Part shown: positions 56,224 to 64,000 of the stretch, in pieces | Layout of the letters: the number at the start of each line of letters is the position of its first letter | How positions within the stretch are numbered: position 1 is the first letter of the stretch | Assembly: GCF_001544555.2 (NCBI RefSeq) | Contig: NZ_FCOK02000002.1 | Location: forward strand, 248,001-312,000 | DNA: 64,000 nucleotides | Source: Caballeronia udeis | GTDB lineage: Bacteria > Pseudomonadota > Gammaproteobacteria > Burkholderiales > Burkholderiaceae | Reading direction: 5' to 3' | Translations under genes and position numbers: made by a program | Notes under the pieces: generated by a model | Told to the model about the DNA's origin: nothing | What the model saw: only the letters and a program-made list of their open reading frames with translations | The model's database searches: none

Positions 56224-57196
56224 CGACTGCGGCGCCCGGTACGGTTTCACCTTCGACTTGCGCTGCGCGTGCATGCTTGAACATCCACTCGAGCGTGTCG
56301 TAGATAGGGGTGATGGGCACGCGGCCGATCGCGCGCCGCAGCTTGACGTTCGACCCGACCAGCTTTGCAATCTCATTGCGCCGCATGAAGCGCGGGTCGA
56401 CGAAGATATCGATCTTGTATCCCGCTATGCGCTGCATCATGGTCAGGATTTCACCAAGCGAATGGCCGGTGCCGGAGCACGTATTGAATGCCTCGCCTGC
56501 GGGCGCGACTTCCAGCAGGCGTGCGTAGACTTCGACGACATCGCGGACATCGGAGAAATCGCGGCTCACGGCCAGGTTGCCCAGCGACATACGCGCTTCA
56601 TGACGCGCGTAATGATTGACGATCTTAGGCAACAGGAAGGCGTCGCTCTGGCCAACGCCTGTGTAGTTGAACGGGCGCGTGAAGAAGACGGGCAGGCGGT
56701 CGAGCCACAGGCGGGCCATGTTCTCCATGGCGAGCTTGCTGACGGCATAGTCGTTGCCGGGATTCAGCGGCACGTTTTCGTCGATGACTTCCACGTTCGC
56801 ATTGCCATACACATTCGATGTACTTGCCATCAGCACGGCGCGCGGTTTCTTGTCGATCTGCGACAGCGCGTCGAGCAGATTGCGCGAGCCCATGATGTTG
56901 ACCAGATAACTTTGCGTGGGCGGGTTGCCCGTGACGTGCGCAAGCCCGGCGAGATGGACGACCACATCCGGCTGGGCGTCGCTGACGCACGCGCGCACTG
57001 CGTCGAGATCAAGCAGGTCGAGCGGAACGCCGGTCGTGCCGGGTACGTCGGGCTCGGACGCGGGGGAGGTCGTGCCCCACACGTCGTAACCTTCGTCCAG
57101 CAGACGTGCGGCCATATGGCGTCCGGTAAAGCCCGAAAGACCCGTGATGAGAGCGCGACGGCGTTTGCCGCCGTCAGGATGTTTTATGTCGTTCAT
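56213..57196 (-). CDS. rmd: GDP-4-keto-6-deoxy-D-mannose reductase (RMD), bce-II BceM-like
   Basis: A 327-aa extended SDR enzyme. ALITGLSGFTGRHMAARLL binds NAD(P), LMASTSNVYG and NDYAVSKLAMENM hold the catalytic Ser/Tyr/Lys, and FFTRPFNYTGVGQSDAFLLPK followed by LGNLAVSRDFSDVRDVVEVY are RMD hallmarks. It reduces the Gmd product to GDP-D-rhamnose, a cepacian sugar. The start is ATG 57194-57196; the frame to 57238 adds a non-native stretch. A dedicated GDP-mannose 4,6-dehydratase for this cluster is not in the window, so it may lie beyond the right edge, or gmd at 1466 may be shared. Confidence 0.85.
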   Translation of the reverse strand: MNDIKHPDGGKRRRALITGLSGFTGRHMAARLLDEGYDVWGTTSPASEPDVPGTTGVPLDLLDLDAVRACVSDAQPDVVVHLAGLAHVTGNPPTQSYLVNIMGSRNLLDALSQIDKKPRAVLMASTSNVYGNANVEVIDENVPLNPGNDYAVSKLAMENMARLWLDRLPVFFTRPFNYTGVGQSDAFLLPKIVNHYARHEARMSLGNLAVSRDFSDVRDVVEVYARLLEVAPAGEAFNTCSGTGHSLGEILTMMQRIAGYKIDIFVDPRFMRRNEIAKLVGSNVKLRRAIGRVPITPIYDTLEWMFKHARAAQVEGETVPGAAVVRT

Positions 57197-58067
57197 TGAG
57201 CGTGATATATGCGGCGGCCTCTTTCGGCATTTTGGCAAAGTGTTGCGGCGTATCGGAATGGTTGTGCATGCCTGTCCGGTGACGCCAGATACTTTCCGTT
57301 CTCCGACAATGCGGCCGTCGAGCGATGAATTCCATCATGCAACTGCGTTTCGCACGGGAATGTGAATTTCCGCTCTGGCCCGGCGCCACGGGGCTTTCCA
57401 GCCATTTTCCGCATCGATTTAATCGCGAATTTTATCACGTAGCCCTTGTTTCAAGGGAGCGGAACACCCGGTGTAACGGGTGCGAGTCGTGAAGTAGCGC
57501 CAACTAATTGCCGAGCCGCCACGCGTGCGGTTCGGACCGCGGTTATTCCCGCCTCGAAATCCGGCCGCGGCGAAGAAATCCGCTGGCTGCACGCTGCGCC
57601 ATGGTTTTAGCCCTGCCGTCGAACATTACGCTTTGCTTATTCTACGAAAGAACAAACCCGAAAATATTCGACGGCCATGGGTCACATGTTAGAAAGTATT
57701 TCCTGTGAGGGCGCTCAGCCTGGCCCAAAGGTGCCGGATTTATTACTTCTCGAAACAATTTTTTGAATGAAATAAGTCAATTTGAAAGTCGATTAGGGCT
57801 CGGACAGCCTCGCTGGCAAAGGCTTCGGCCCTTTATGGACTCTTCCGGCTCTGCGCGGTGTGTACTTAAAAGCGGCATCAAACAGTAATTGATTTAATTT
57901 TGTGGTTCATTTGCCACTGGCGATCCTGCTTCGCGCTTTATTTATTTAAGATTTTTTTGCAATATTTGAACGGTAGTCTTGGCTAACCCGAGTAACGGCC
58001 GTGACGCCTCTGCTGCACCATCGGCCGATGGGAGCAGGGCGGGCCGCTCTCAGACGGAGAAAACCTC
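57197..58067. other. Intergenic region between rmd and the beta-propeller gene
   Basis: About 870 bases with no convincing gene. The part nearest 57900-57970 is AT-rich (TTTATTTATTTAAGATTTTTTTGC) and is the likely promoter region of the secreted protein gene. The leftward promoter of rmd should be near 57200-57450. I see no repeat or known motif. Confidence 0.4.
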
Positions 58068-60311
58068 TTGCATCGTTTTTCGCGCTTTTCGCTTCTGGCA
58101 TTACGTTTTCTGGTTGTGGGCGTGTTTGGTCTGGTGGCGGTGAGCGCGGCGTATACGTATGCGGCGTCGCCCACTGTGCTGCAGGCCCGTACATCGTGGA
58201 TTGGAAACACTTTCGGTTTCGGCGATGGCACCTGGACGCAGATCAACATTACTGCGATTGCCGTCACGCCTGACGGCCGGGTGTACACCAATGCGCCGTG
58301 GGACGAGAGCGGTGCGGAAGTCAGCGTCTACAAGGACGGCAAGGTGTTAGGCACGGCCGGCGGCACGCATGGCTGGGGGAACTACGGCGGCAACGCGATT
58401 GCGCTTAACCGGCGCTATGCGTTTGTGGCGGTCGGGGTGGGTAACGAACGCGGCAATTTGCAGAAGGCGGGTGTGTGGCCGCCCAAGGGGAAGCAGTGGT
58501 TTGGCGTGTCGCGCCGGGACATCCGGGACATGAAGCGCAGCGTGGCGTTCCAGGCGAACCTGGCTGCCGACAAGGACGGGCACGCGCAGCTCGCTGCCGC
58601 GTTCCTGATGATCAACGAGGCGCCGGAAGACAAGCGCGGCGCTCCGAAGACGGACGACGTGAAGCCGGACGTGGGTGGACTGGCGGCGTCGGATGCGTTG
58701 TTGTACGTCGCGAATACCGCGATGAACCGCATCGAGGTATACGACGCCGAGTCGATGCAGCAAAAGGGCAAATGGAACGCCACGCAGCCGGGGCGTCTGG
58801 CGCTCGCGAAGGACGGCACGTTGTGGGCGCTGGTCAATACGCAGGGCGGCCGGGCGCGGCTCGCGCATTACACGCCGGCGGGCGCGACGATAGACGATGC
58901 CCCCGCGCTGGCTGCGGGTACCGACGCTGTCGATCTGACGACCGATGCGCAGGGGCGTTTGCTGGTTGCTGATAACGGACCGCGTCAGCAGGTGTTGATT
59001 TTCACGCGCGATGGCGGGGCGGACAGGTACCGCGAGTCGTCGGCGCTGGGTGAGCGTGGCGGCATTTTTTCGGGTGTCGCGGGGCGGCCTGGTCCGCAGC
59101 GTTTCAACGGGTTGACCGGCGTGGGTGTGGATGCGGCGGGGAATGTTTATGTATCGACGAATGGGATAGGTGTGCGGCAGGGCTCGACCGGTGCGGGGTT
59201 GGGCGCGACGCTTGAGAGTTATGCGCCTGATGGCCGGCAGTTGTGGCAAGTGCAGGGACTGTTGTTCGTGGACGGTGCGTGGATGGATCCGGCGCGTCCG
59301 AACAGCGTTTACACCGGCAACAAGCGCTTTGAACTGGATCTGTCGAAACCGGCGGGACAGGACTGGAAGTATGTGGGGTTCTTGTCTGGGCGGTTCAAGT
59401 ATCCCGAGGATCCCAGCTTTAGCGTTGATGACTGGCCGGGGCAGCCGATGGCCCGGAGGGTTGATGGTCGTACGTTCCTGTACTTGACGGACATGTATTC
59501 GGATCACCTGAAGATTTATCGGTTCGATGCGAAGCGTGATGGAGAGCTGGCGATTCCTTCGGGGTATTTTGCGGGTCGTGAGCGTGGTGCGGAGAACATT
59601 CCGAATCATCCACCGCATGGTGACTGGATCTGGCGCGACACCAACGGCAATGGCCGGTTTGATGCGAATGAGTTCGACGTGAACAACGGAGTGCTACCTA
59701 ATCCGGGTGGATGGGGGTGGTGGGTTGATACGAAGGGCGATATTTGGCATACGAGTGATACGCGGGGGATCAATCGTTTTCGATACGGCGGTGTGGACCG
59801 TGTGGGCAATCCTGTTTATGCGTATGCCAATGCGCAGAACTATGCGATGCCTGCGCCGTTCAACGTGGTGAAGCGGGCGGTGTATGAGGCGGATACGGAC
59901 ACGATGTATTTGACTGGGTACACGGCGGACGAGCCGTTTGATCGTGGTTACTGGAAGGAAGTGGGGCGACGGTTGGTTCGGTACGACCATTGGTCGAAGG
60001 TACCGGAGCGGCGGTATTCGATTGAGTTGCCGTGGGACACGCAGAGCAAGCCGTTGGCAACGACGATTGGTTTGACGGTTGAGGGCAGGTACGTGTTCAC
60101 GGTGGAACCGGTTGGGATGGTGCATGTGTATGAGAAGGAGACGGGCCGTGAGGTTGGGGTGATCAAGCCGGGTCCGGAGGTGGGAGGTGCGTCGGGGTGG
60201 GTGGATGTGCCGAATGGCATTAGTGCGAGCCGGCAGGCGGATGGTGAGTACCTGGTGTTTGTTGAAGAGGATGCGCGGGGGAAGGTGATGATGTACAGGT
60301 GGCGGCCATAG
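58068..60311 (+). CDS. Secreted NHL/SMP-30-like beta-propeller protein with EF-hand-like loop
   Basis: A 747-aa exported protein. An N-terminal signal peptide (hydrophobic core LALRFLVVGVFGLVAVSAAY, cleavage near YAA-S) is followed by repeated four-strand blades with phrases such as ITAIAVTPDGRVYTN, GRLALAKDGTLWALVN, DLTTDAQGRLLVADNG and GVGVDAAGNVYVST. The loop DTNGNGRFDANEF (about 524-536) has the Asp/Asn spacing of a calcium-binding EF-hand. No lyase or hydrolase residues are identifiable. The start is TTG 58068, supported by GGAGA 7 bases upstream. Its position between rmd and wzx in an exopolysaccharide locus suggests a periplasmic or surface polysaccharide-binding role (inference). Confidence 0.75.
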   Translation: MHRFSRFSLLALRFLVVGVFGLVAVSAAYTYAASPTVLQARTSWIGNTFGFGDGTWTQINITAIAVTPDGRVYTNAPWDESGAEVSVYKDGKVLGTAGGTHGWGNYGGNAIALNRRYAFVAVGVGNERGNLQKAGVWPPKGKQWFGVSRRDIRDMKRSVAFQANLAADKDGHAQLAAAFLMINEAPEDKRGAPKTDDVKPDVGGLAASDALLYVANTAMNRIEVYDAESMQQKGKWNATQPGRLALAKDGTLWALVNTQGGRARLAHYTPAGATIDDAPALAAGTDAVDLTTDAQGRLLVADNGPRQQVLIFTRDGGADRYRESSALGERGGIFSGVAGRPGPQRFNGLTGVGVDAAGNVYVSTNGIGVRQGSTGAGLGATLESYAPDGRQLWQVQGLLFVDGAWMDPARPNSVYTGNKRFELDLSKPAGQDWKYVGFLSGRFKYPEDPSFSVDDWPGQPMARRVDGRTFLYLTDMYSDHLKIYRFDAKRDGELAIPSGYFAGRERGAENIPNHPPHGDWIWRDTNGNGRFDANEFDVNNGVLPNPGGWGWWVDTKGDIWHTSDTRGINRFRYGGVDRVGNPVYAYANAQNYAMPAPFNVVKRAVYEADTDTMYLTGYTADEPFDRGYWKEVGRRLVRYDHWSKVPERRYSIELPWDTQSKPLATTIGLTVEGRYVFTVEPVGMVHVYEKETGREVGVIKPGPEVGGASGWVDVPNGISASRQADGEYLVFVEEDARGKVMMYRWRP

Positions 60312-60321
60312 CCGTTGGCTG

Positions 60322-60692
60322 TTCGTTCGCACTTTTTGGGTTTTGGGTGACCGGGGTTTTTGGGTTGGTGGTCGGGGGTGATGTCGGGATGGCGGGTTCC
60401 GGGGTTAGCGATCTGAGTCAGTGCCGGGTTGCTGCTTTCAGGGCCTTCGCGGGTTACATGTTGGCTGTTTTCTTTATCACTATTAGCCACTGCGCGTGGC
60501 AGCGCGTCATTTCTTTGTCCAAAGCGACAAAGAAACGAAGCAAAGAAAACGCTTTCACCGCACTACCCTAAGTGTCCACAGCGTGCAGTTTTTATTCATG
60601 GGTGCCCCAAAAGCACGGTGCTCGCCAGAGCCACGGACAGTTGAACCCCTCTTTCTCGCGAATCCTGACATGAACACGCTTCGCCACCAGTG
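60322..60692 (+). repeat. Left arm of a large imperfect inverted repeat
   Basis: This ~370-base arm is matched in reverse complement by 60994-61368. Shared blocks run from TCGTTCGCACT at the outer end, through GTGATGTCGGG, GCCGGGTTGCTGCTTTC, TATTAGCCACTG and TCATTTCTTTGTCC, to CGCTTCGCCACCAGTG at the inner end. It starts 10 bases after the propeller stop. It contains a small internal hairpin: TTTCTTTGTC (60510-60519) with GACAAAGAAA (60526-60535). A frame starting MAARHFFVQSDKETKQRKR is found in both arms, but I regard it as part of the repeat and not a gene. Confidence 0.85.
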
Positions 60693-60993
60693 CTCTCGGG
60701 CAAGCACCAGCACCCCACGGTCAGCACGGCACAACACGTATTTTTCGCTGCATTTCCCGCGGTGTTGGCCGCTTCCTGATCCGCACCATAAAAATGATTT
60801 GTAAGGTATGCGAAATATTTAACGTTTTCTAAATCTGTAGAGTCTGGTGGGCCTGCTAAGTCTACTGAGCCGGTTGGATTTGTTGGATTTGTTGGTTCTG
60901 TTGGATTTGTTGGTGGGTGTTGATAGGGCGGTGGAGGTTTTGGGCGGTTGGTTGTTCGCGGATAGCGCGGGGTGCCCCTTGGGCAGGTTCAGT
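60693..60993. other. Centre of the inverted-repeat structure
   Basis: About 300 bases between the arms, with no gene. The right half holds GT-rich, 9-base-like repeats of GTTGGATTT (around 60873-60925). The left half is GC-rich with no recognisable feature. Confidence 0.5.
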
Positions 60994-61368
60994 CACTGGT
61001 GGCGAAGCGTGTGGGTATCTGTGTTCGGAGAAGGAGGGGTTCACACATCCTTCGCTCTGGCGAGCACCGTGCTTTTGGGGCACCCATGAATGGGAACTGC
61101 ACGCTGTGGACACTTAGGGTAGAGCGGTGACAGCGTTTTCTTTGCTTCGTTTCTTTGTCGCTTTGGACAAAGAAATGACGTGCCGCCACGCACAGTGGCT
61201 AATAGCGATAAAGAAAATAGCTCACATATAACGTGCGAAGACCTGGAAAGCAGCAACCCGGCATAGACCCCGACCGCTAACGCAGGAACCACCCACCCCG
61301 ACATCACCCCGGACCACCAACCCCGAAAACCCCAGTCACCCCCCCCCCAAAAAACCGAGTGCGAACGA
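60994..61368 (-). repeat. Right arm of the large imperfect inverted repeat
   Basis: Reverse complement of the arm at 60322-60692, with scattered mismatches and small indels. The internal hairpin recurs as TTTCTTTGTC (61150-61159) and GACAAAGAAA (61166-61175). The outer end carries GAGTGCGAACGA (61357-61368), repeated directly at 61381-61392, where its last base is the A of the proposed wzx ATG. The wzx leader is therefore built from the repeat. Confidence 0.85.
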
Positions 61369-61391
61369 CCCCCAAAGAACGAGTGCGAACG

Positions 61392-62885
61392 ATGGAAAAA
61401 TCGATGGTGAAGAACATGGCGATTAACTTCTCGGGACTGGTGCTGCCTACCTTTGTCTCGTTGATCACCGTGCCCGCATACATCCATCTCGTCGGCGTCG
61501 AACGCTACGGCGTGATCAGCCTGGTCTGGACGCTTATCGGCTACTTCGGCATTCTCGATCTCGGCATGGGCATGGCCGCTCAACACCAGATCTCAAAGGC
61601 CCACGCCGCCAACGACCCCGAAGCCCGCTCGCGCGTGTTCTGGAGCGCCATCTGGCTCAACCTCGGCACCGGCATCATCGGCGGTGTCCTGATCTACTTC
61701 GGCGCCTTCGCCTACACCGCCTACGTCGCACATTCATCCCCCGCCATGCAACGCGAGGTCTACCACGCGCTCCCGTGGCTCGCCCTCGCCATCCCCATCG
61801 CCAACGTGTCATGGGTCTGCGCCGGTGCAATCAACGGCGTCGAACGCTTCGGTATCTACAACACCAATCAAACTATCGGCACCTTCCTGTTCCAGCTGCT
61901 GCCGCTCGCCGCCGCCTGGAAAATCGCACCGAACCTGCAAACCGTACTCGCCGCCGCCGTCGTCGCACGAGTCCTCGCCGTCGTACTCCTCGCACGAGCG
62001 AGCTTCAAGGTGCTCGACATCAAACGCATCGAATGGCCGCAGCTAGGCGTCGCCGGCGGCCTGTTCAAGTTCGGCGGCTGGATGCTGGTGGCAACCATCT
62101 CCAGCATGATCACGGACTCACTCGACCGGATCCTCCTGGGAGCCAATCTCGGCGCGCGCTTCGTCACGTACTACACCGTGCCGCAGAACCTCGTCACCCG
62201 CCTGAACATGCTGCCGAACTCACTCGTTCGCACGTTGTTCCCGCGCTTGTCCGCCGTCCAGCGCGAACACGCCGATGCCATGGTCCGGCAGTCCCTCGAA
62301 TTCCTCAACGGTGTGTTCACCCCCATCGCTCTCTTCGTCATGCTCGTGCTCGCGCCCTTCCTGTACCTCTGGGTCGGGCAGGAAATCGCCATTGCCAGCG
62401 CACCGGTGGGCCGGATCCTGATCATCGGCGTGTGGCTCGTCGGACAGGCCAGCGTCACGCGCATCATGATCCAGTCGCAGATCAATCCCGCCACCGCGGC
62501 GCGTATCGGCGTCGTGCAACTGCCGTTCTTCGTGACCGCGCTGTGGTTCGGTATCGCGCACTTCGGGCCTATCGGTGCAGCGAGCGTGGTCGTGCTGCGC
62601 TCGCTTGTCGACTACGGCCTCCTGCTCTGGACCTCGCGTATCCACGCCCGCCCCATTGCCGCCGACATGCTGATGCATCTCGCGTTCCTCATCGCGGGCC
62701 TGGGCGTGGCGTTTGTCATCGATCCGATCGAGTATCCGCTGCAATCAATCGCGGCAGCGTTCGTCATCTCGGCCCTGAATTGCTGTTGCTCCCTTCTCAC
62801 GCGGCCCGCGTTGCGCTCCATGGCGCGCAGCTTCGTCCACGAGTTGAATGTGCGTCTGAAACGGCGCGTGAAATCCACGGTTTAA
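61392..62885 (+). CDS. Wzx-type polysaccharide repeat-unit flippase (BceQ-like)
   Basis: A 497-aa inner-membrane protein with about twelve to fourteen hydrophobic segments. It is of the MOP/PST flippase superfamily: NMAINFSGLVLPTFVSLITVP in TM1, VERYGVISLVWTLIGYFGI and LDLGMGMAAQHQISKAHA in the first repeat, conserved in Wzx proteins. It would move lipid-linked cepacian repeat units to the periplasm for BceI. The ATG at 61392 is chosen because family alignment starts soon after; no strong ribosome-binding site is present, and ATG 61404 or 61416 are alternatives. It is 15 bp before the next GT4 gene. Confidence 0.88.
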   Translation: MEKSMVKNMAINFSGLVLPTFVSLITVPAYIHLVGVERYGVISLVWTLIGYFGILDLGMGMAAQHQISKAHAANDPEARSRVFWSAIWLNLGTGIIGGVLIYFGAFAYTAYVAHSSPAMQREVYHALPWLALAIPIANVSWVCAGAINGVERFGIYNTNQTIGTFLFQLLPLAAAWKIAPNLQTVLAAAVVARVLAVVLLARASFKVLDIKRIEWPQLGVAGGLFKFGGWMLVATISSMITDSLDRILLGANLGARFVTYYTVPQNLVTRLNMLPNSLVRTLFPRLSAVQREHADAMVRQSLEFLNGVFTPIALFVMLVLAPFLYLWVGQEIAIASAPVGRILIIGVWLVGQASVTRIMIQSQINPATAARIGVVQLPFFVTALWFGIAHFGPIGAASVVVLRSLVDYGLLLWTSRIHARPIAADMLMHLAFLIAGLGVAFVIDPIEYPLQSIAAAFVISALNCCCSLLTRPALRSMARSFVHELNVRLKRRVKSTV

Positions 62886-62900
62886 GGTGAGGAGAGACAC

Positions 62901-64000
62901 ATGAGACATGATCTCGATGAAGCGGTCATCGACCCGGTGCGAGCGACGCTCGACGCGGTCGGCCTGCCCCCGCCTGCTGTGCAGGACACGCCGTCCCGCC
63001 ACCGCGCGAGAATCGCAAAACGGGTGCCGCGCGTGGCGATCGTGCATGACTGGCTCGTCGCTTTCGCGGGCGCGGAGAAGGTGCTCGAACAGATCGTCAT
63101 ATGTTTTCCCGATGCGGATCTGTTCAGCGTCGTCGACTTCATGGAAGAGCGGTCATGGATGCGCGGCAAGAAGGTCACTACCTCGTTCATCCAGAAACTG
63201 CCGCAGGCGAAGAAGCGTTACCGATCGTATCTGCCGCTCATGCCGCTGGCGATCGAGCAACTCGACGTGTCCGGCTACGACCTCGTCATTTCGAGCAGCC
63301 ATGCCGTGGCGAAGGGCGTGCTGACCGGCCCGGACCAGGTTCACGTGAGCTACGTGCATTCACCCATTCGCTACGCATGGGACCTGCAACATCAGTACCT
63401 GCAGCAATCGAATCTCACGGCCGGCATGAAGTCGCTGCTCGCGCGCATGGTGTTGCACTACATGCGCAACTGGGACATCCGTACGTCAAACTCGGTGGAC
63501 CATTTCATCGCGAATTCGGCGTTCATCGCGCGACGGATAAACAAGGTCTATCACCGCGATTCCCATGTGATCTTTCCGCCGGTGGACGTGGAAGCGTTCC
63601 AGCTATGCGAGGTGAAAGAGGACTTCTATCTGACAGCATCGCGGATGGTGCCTTACAAGAAGATCGATCTGATCGTGGAAGCGTTTGCGAAGATGCCCGG
63701 GCGCAAGCTGGTCGTGATCGGCGACGGCCCCGACATGCGCAAGATCCGCGACAAGGCCACGCCGAACGTCGAGATCATGGGGTATCAACCGTTCTCCGTT
63801 CTGCAGGACAAGATGCGCCGCGCGAAGGCCTTCGTGTTCGCGGCCGAAGAGGACTTCGGCATCTCGGTGGTCGAGGCGCAAGCGTGCGGGACGCCGGTGA
63901 TCGCCTATGGCAAGGGCGGCGCGCTGGAGACCGTGCTCGATAGTTCGCACGCGCGTCCAACGGGCCTTTTCTTCGATGAACAGACGACCGACTCCATTAT
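62901..64000 (+). CDS. GT4 glycosyltransferase (WbaZ-like), partial at right edge
   Basis: 366 codons are visible from ATG 62901, which has an AGGTGAGGAGAG ribosome-binding region; the frame runs off the window with no stop. VAIVHDWLVAFAGAEKVLEQI and YVHSPIRYAWDLQHQYL are typical of the WbaZ mannosyltransferase-type GT4 group. The donor half has TASRMVPYKKIDLIVEAF and AAEEDFGISVVEAQACGTPV with the catalytic glutamates. It is probably co-transcribed with wzx and belongs to the bce-II part of the exopolysaccharide locus. Confidence 0.9.
   Translation, partial: MRHDLDEAVIDPVRATLDAVGLPPPAVQDTPSRHRARIAKRVPRVAIVHDWLVAFAGAEKVLEQIVICFPDADLFSVVDFMEERSWMRGKKVTTSFIQKLPQAKKRYRSYLPLMPLAIEQLDVSGYDLVISSSHAVAKGVLTGPDQVHVSYVHSPIRYAWDLQHQYLQQSNLTAGMKSLLARMVLHYMRNWDIRTSNSVDHFIANSAFIARRINKVYHRDSHVIFPPVDVEAFQLCEVKEDFYLTASRMVPYKKIDLIVEAFAKMPGRKLVVIGDGPDMRKIRDKATPNVEIMGYQPFSVLQDKMRRAKAFVFAAEEDFGISVVEAQACGTPVIAYGKGGALETVLDSSHARPTGLFFDEQTTDSI

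Noticed and set aside
60496..60804. MAARHFFVQSDKE-type frame as a real gene
   Set aside because: It is part of both arms of the inverted repeat, diverges after the arm ends, and has no domain; better explained as repeat sequence.
60872..60925. Short GT-rich repeats as a CRISPR array
   Set aside because: Units are about 9 bases with no unique spacers of 30 bases and no cas genes nearby.
61775..62890. 371-codon frame overlapping wzx in another phase
   Set aside because: Arg/Pro/His-rich shadow; wzx has the expected membrane segments and family motifs.

Overview
The window is GC-rich and, by gene content, comes from the Burkholderia sensu lato group. Paraburkholderia or Caballeronia is my best guess, because a cepacian-type bce exopolysaccharide cluster lies directly beside a large O-antigen/LPS cluster. 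Nearly every gene makes, modifies or exports a surface polysaccharide. I found no tRNA, rRNA, CRISPR array, phage or intact insertion sequence.

Region 1 (1-38.5 kb) is an ABC-transporter-dependent O-antigen cluster in patchwork order. It holds an APS kinase (cysC, cut by the left edge), GDP-mannose 4,6-dehydratase (gmd), a two-domain GT4 protein, the exporter pair wzm/wzt, an unrecognised 507-aa protein, a methyltransferase/coiled-coil protein, a GT2-GT4 fusion and a 1113-aa methyltransferase/coiled-coil/GT2/GT4 protein. A leftward operon (24.0-17.0 kb) follows: three NDP-sugar genes, then a Gtr-like trio (GT2, GtrA flippase, YfhO-like membrane protein) plus a methyltransferase. A lone sulfotransferase comes next, then a second Gtr-like trio (28.8-25.5 kb) with a frameshifted GT2 remnant beside it. 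The block ends with a WbpZ-like GT4, manC, a WbpY-like GT4, a wbiG/wbiH/wbiI-like initiation set and a GT9-like gene. My reading, which is inference, is a D-rhamnan or D-mannan-like backbone started on a 2-acetamido-sugar by the WbpL-type transferase, elongated in the cytosol, exported by Wzm/Wzt, and decorated by two Gtr systems and by PAPS-dependent sulfation.

Region 2 (38.8-39.8 kb) is a gene with an IS5-type transposase N-terminal domain but no catalytic domain. It looks domesticated. It is closed by a strong intrinsic terminator.

Region 3 (39.9-55.0 kb) matches the cepacian bce-I cluster gene for gene: bceA on the minus strand, divergent from bceB-C-D-E-F-G-H-I-J-K. It supplies GDP-mannose and UDP-glucuronate, starts the repeat unit with glucose-1-phosphate, adds sugars with four glycosyltransferases, polymerises through a Wzy-type BceI, and exports through BceE/BceF under control of the BceD phosphatase.

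Region 4 (55.2-64 kb) resembles part of bce-II. It has a LysR regulator overlapping tail-to-tail with a GDP-4-keto-6-deoxymannose reductase, a secreted beta-propeller protein, a ~1.05-kb imperfect inverted-repeat structure, a Wzx flippase and a GT4 gene cut by the right edge. The two clusters have separate GDP-mannose suppliers (two ManC-type bifunctional enzymes), which suggests that O-antigen and exopolysaccharide are fed independently.
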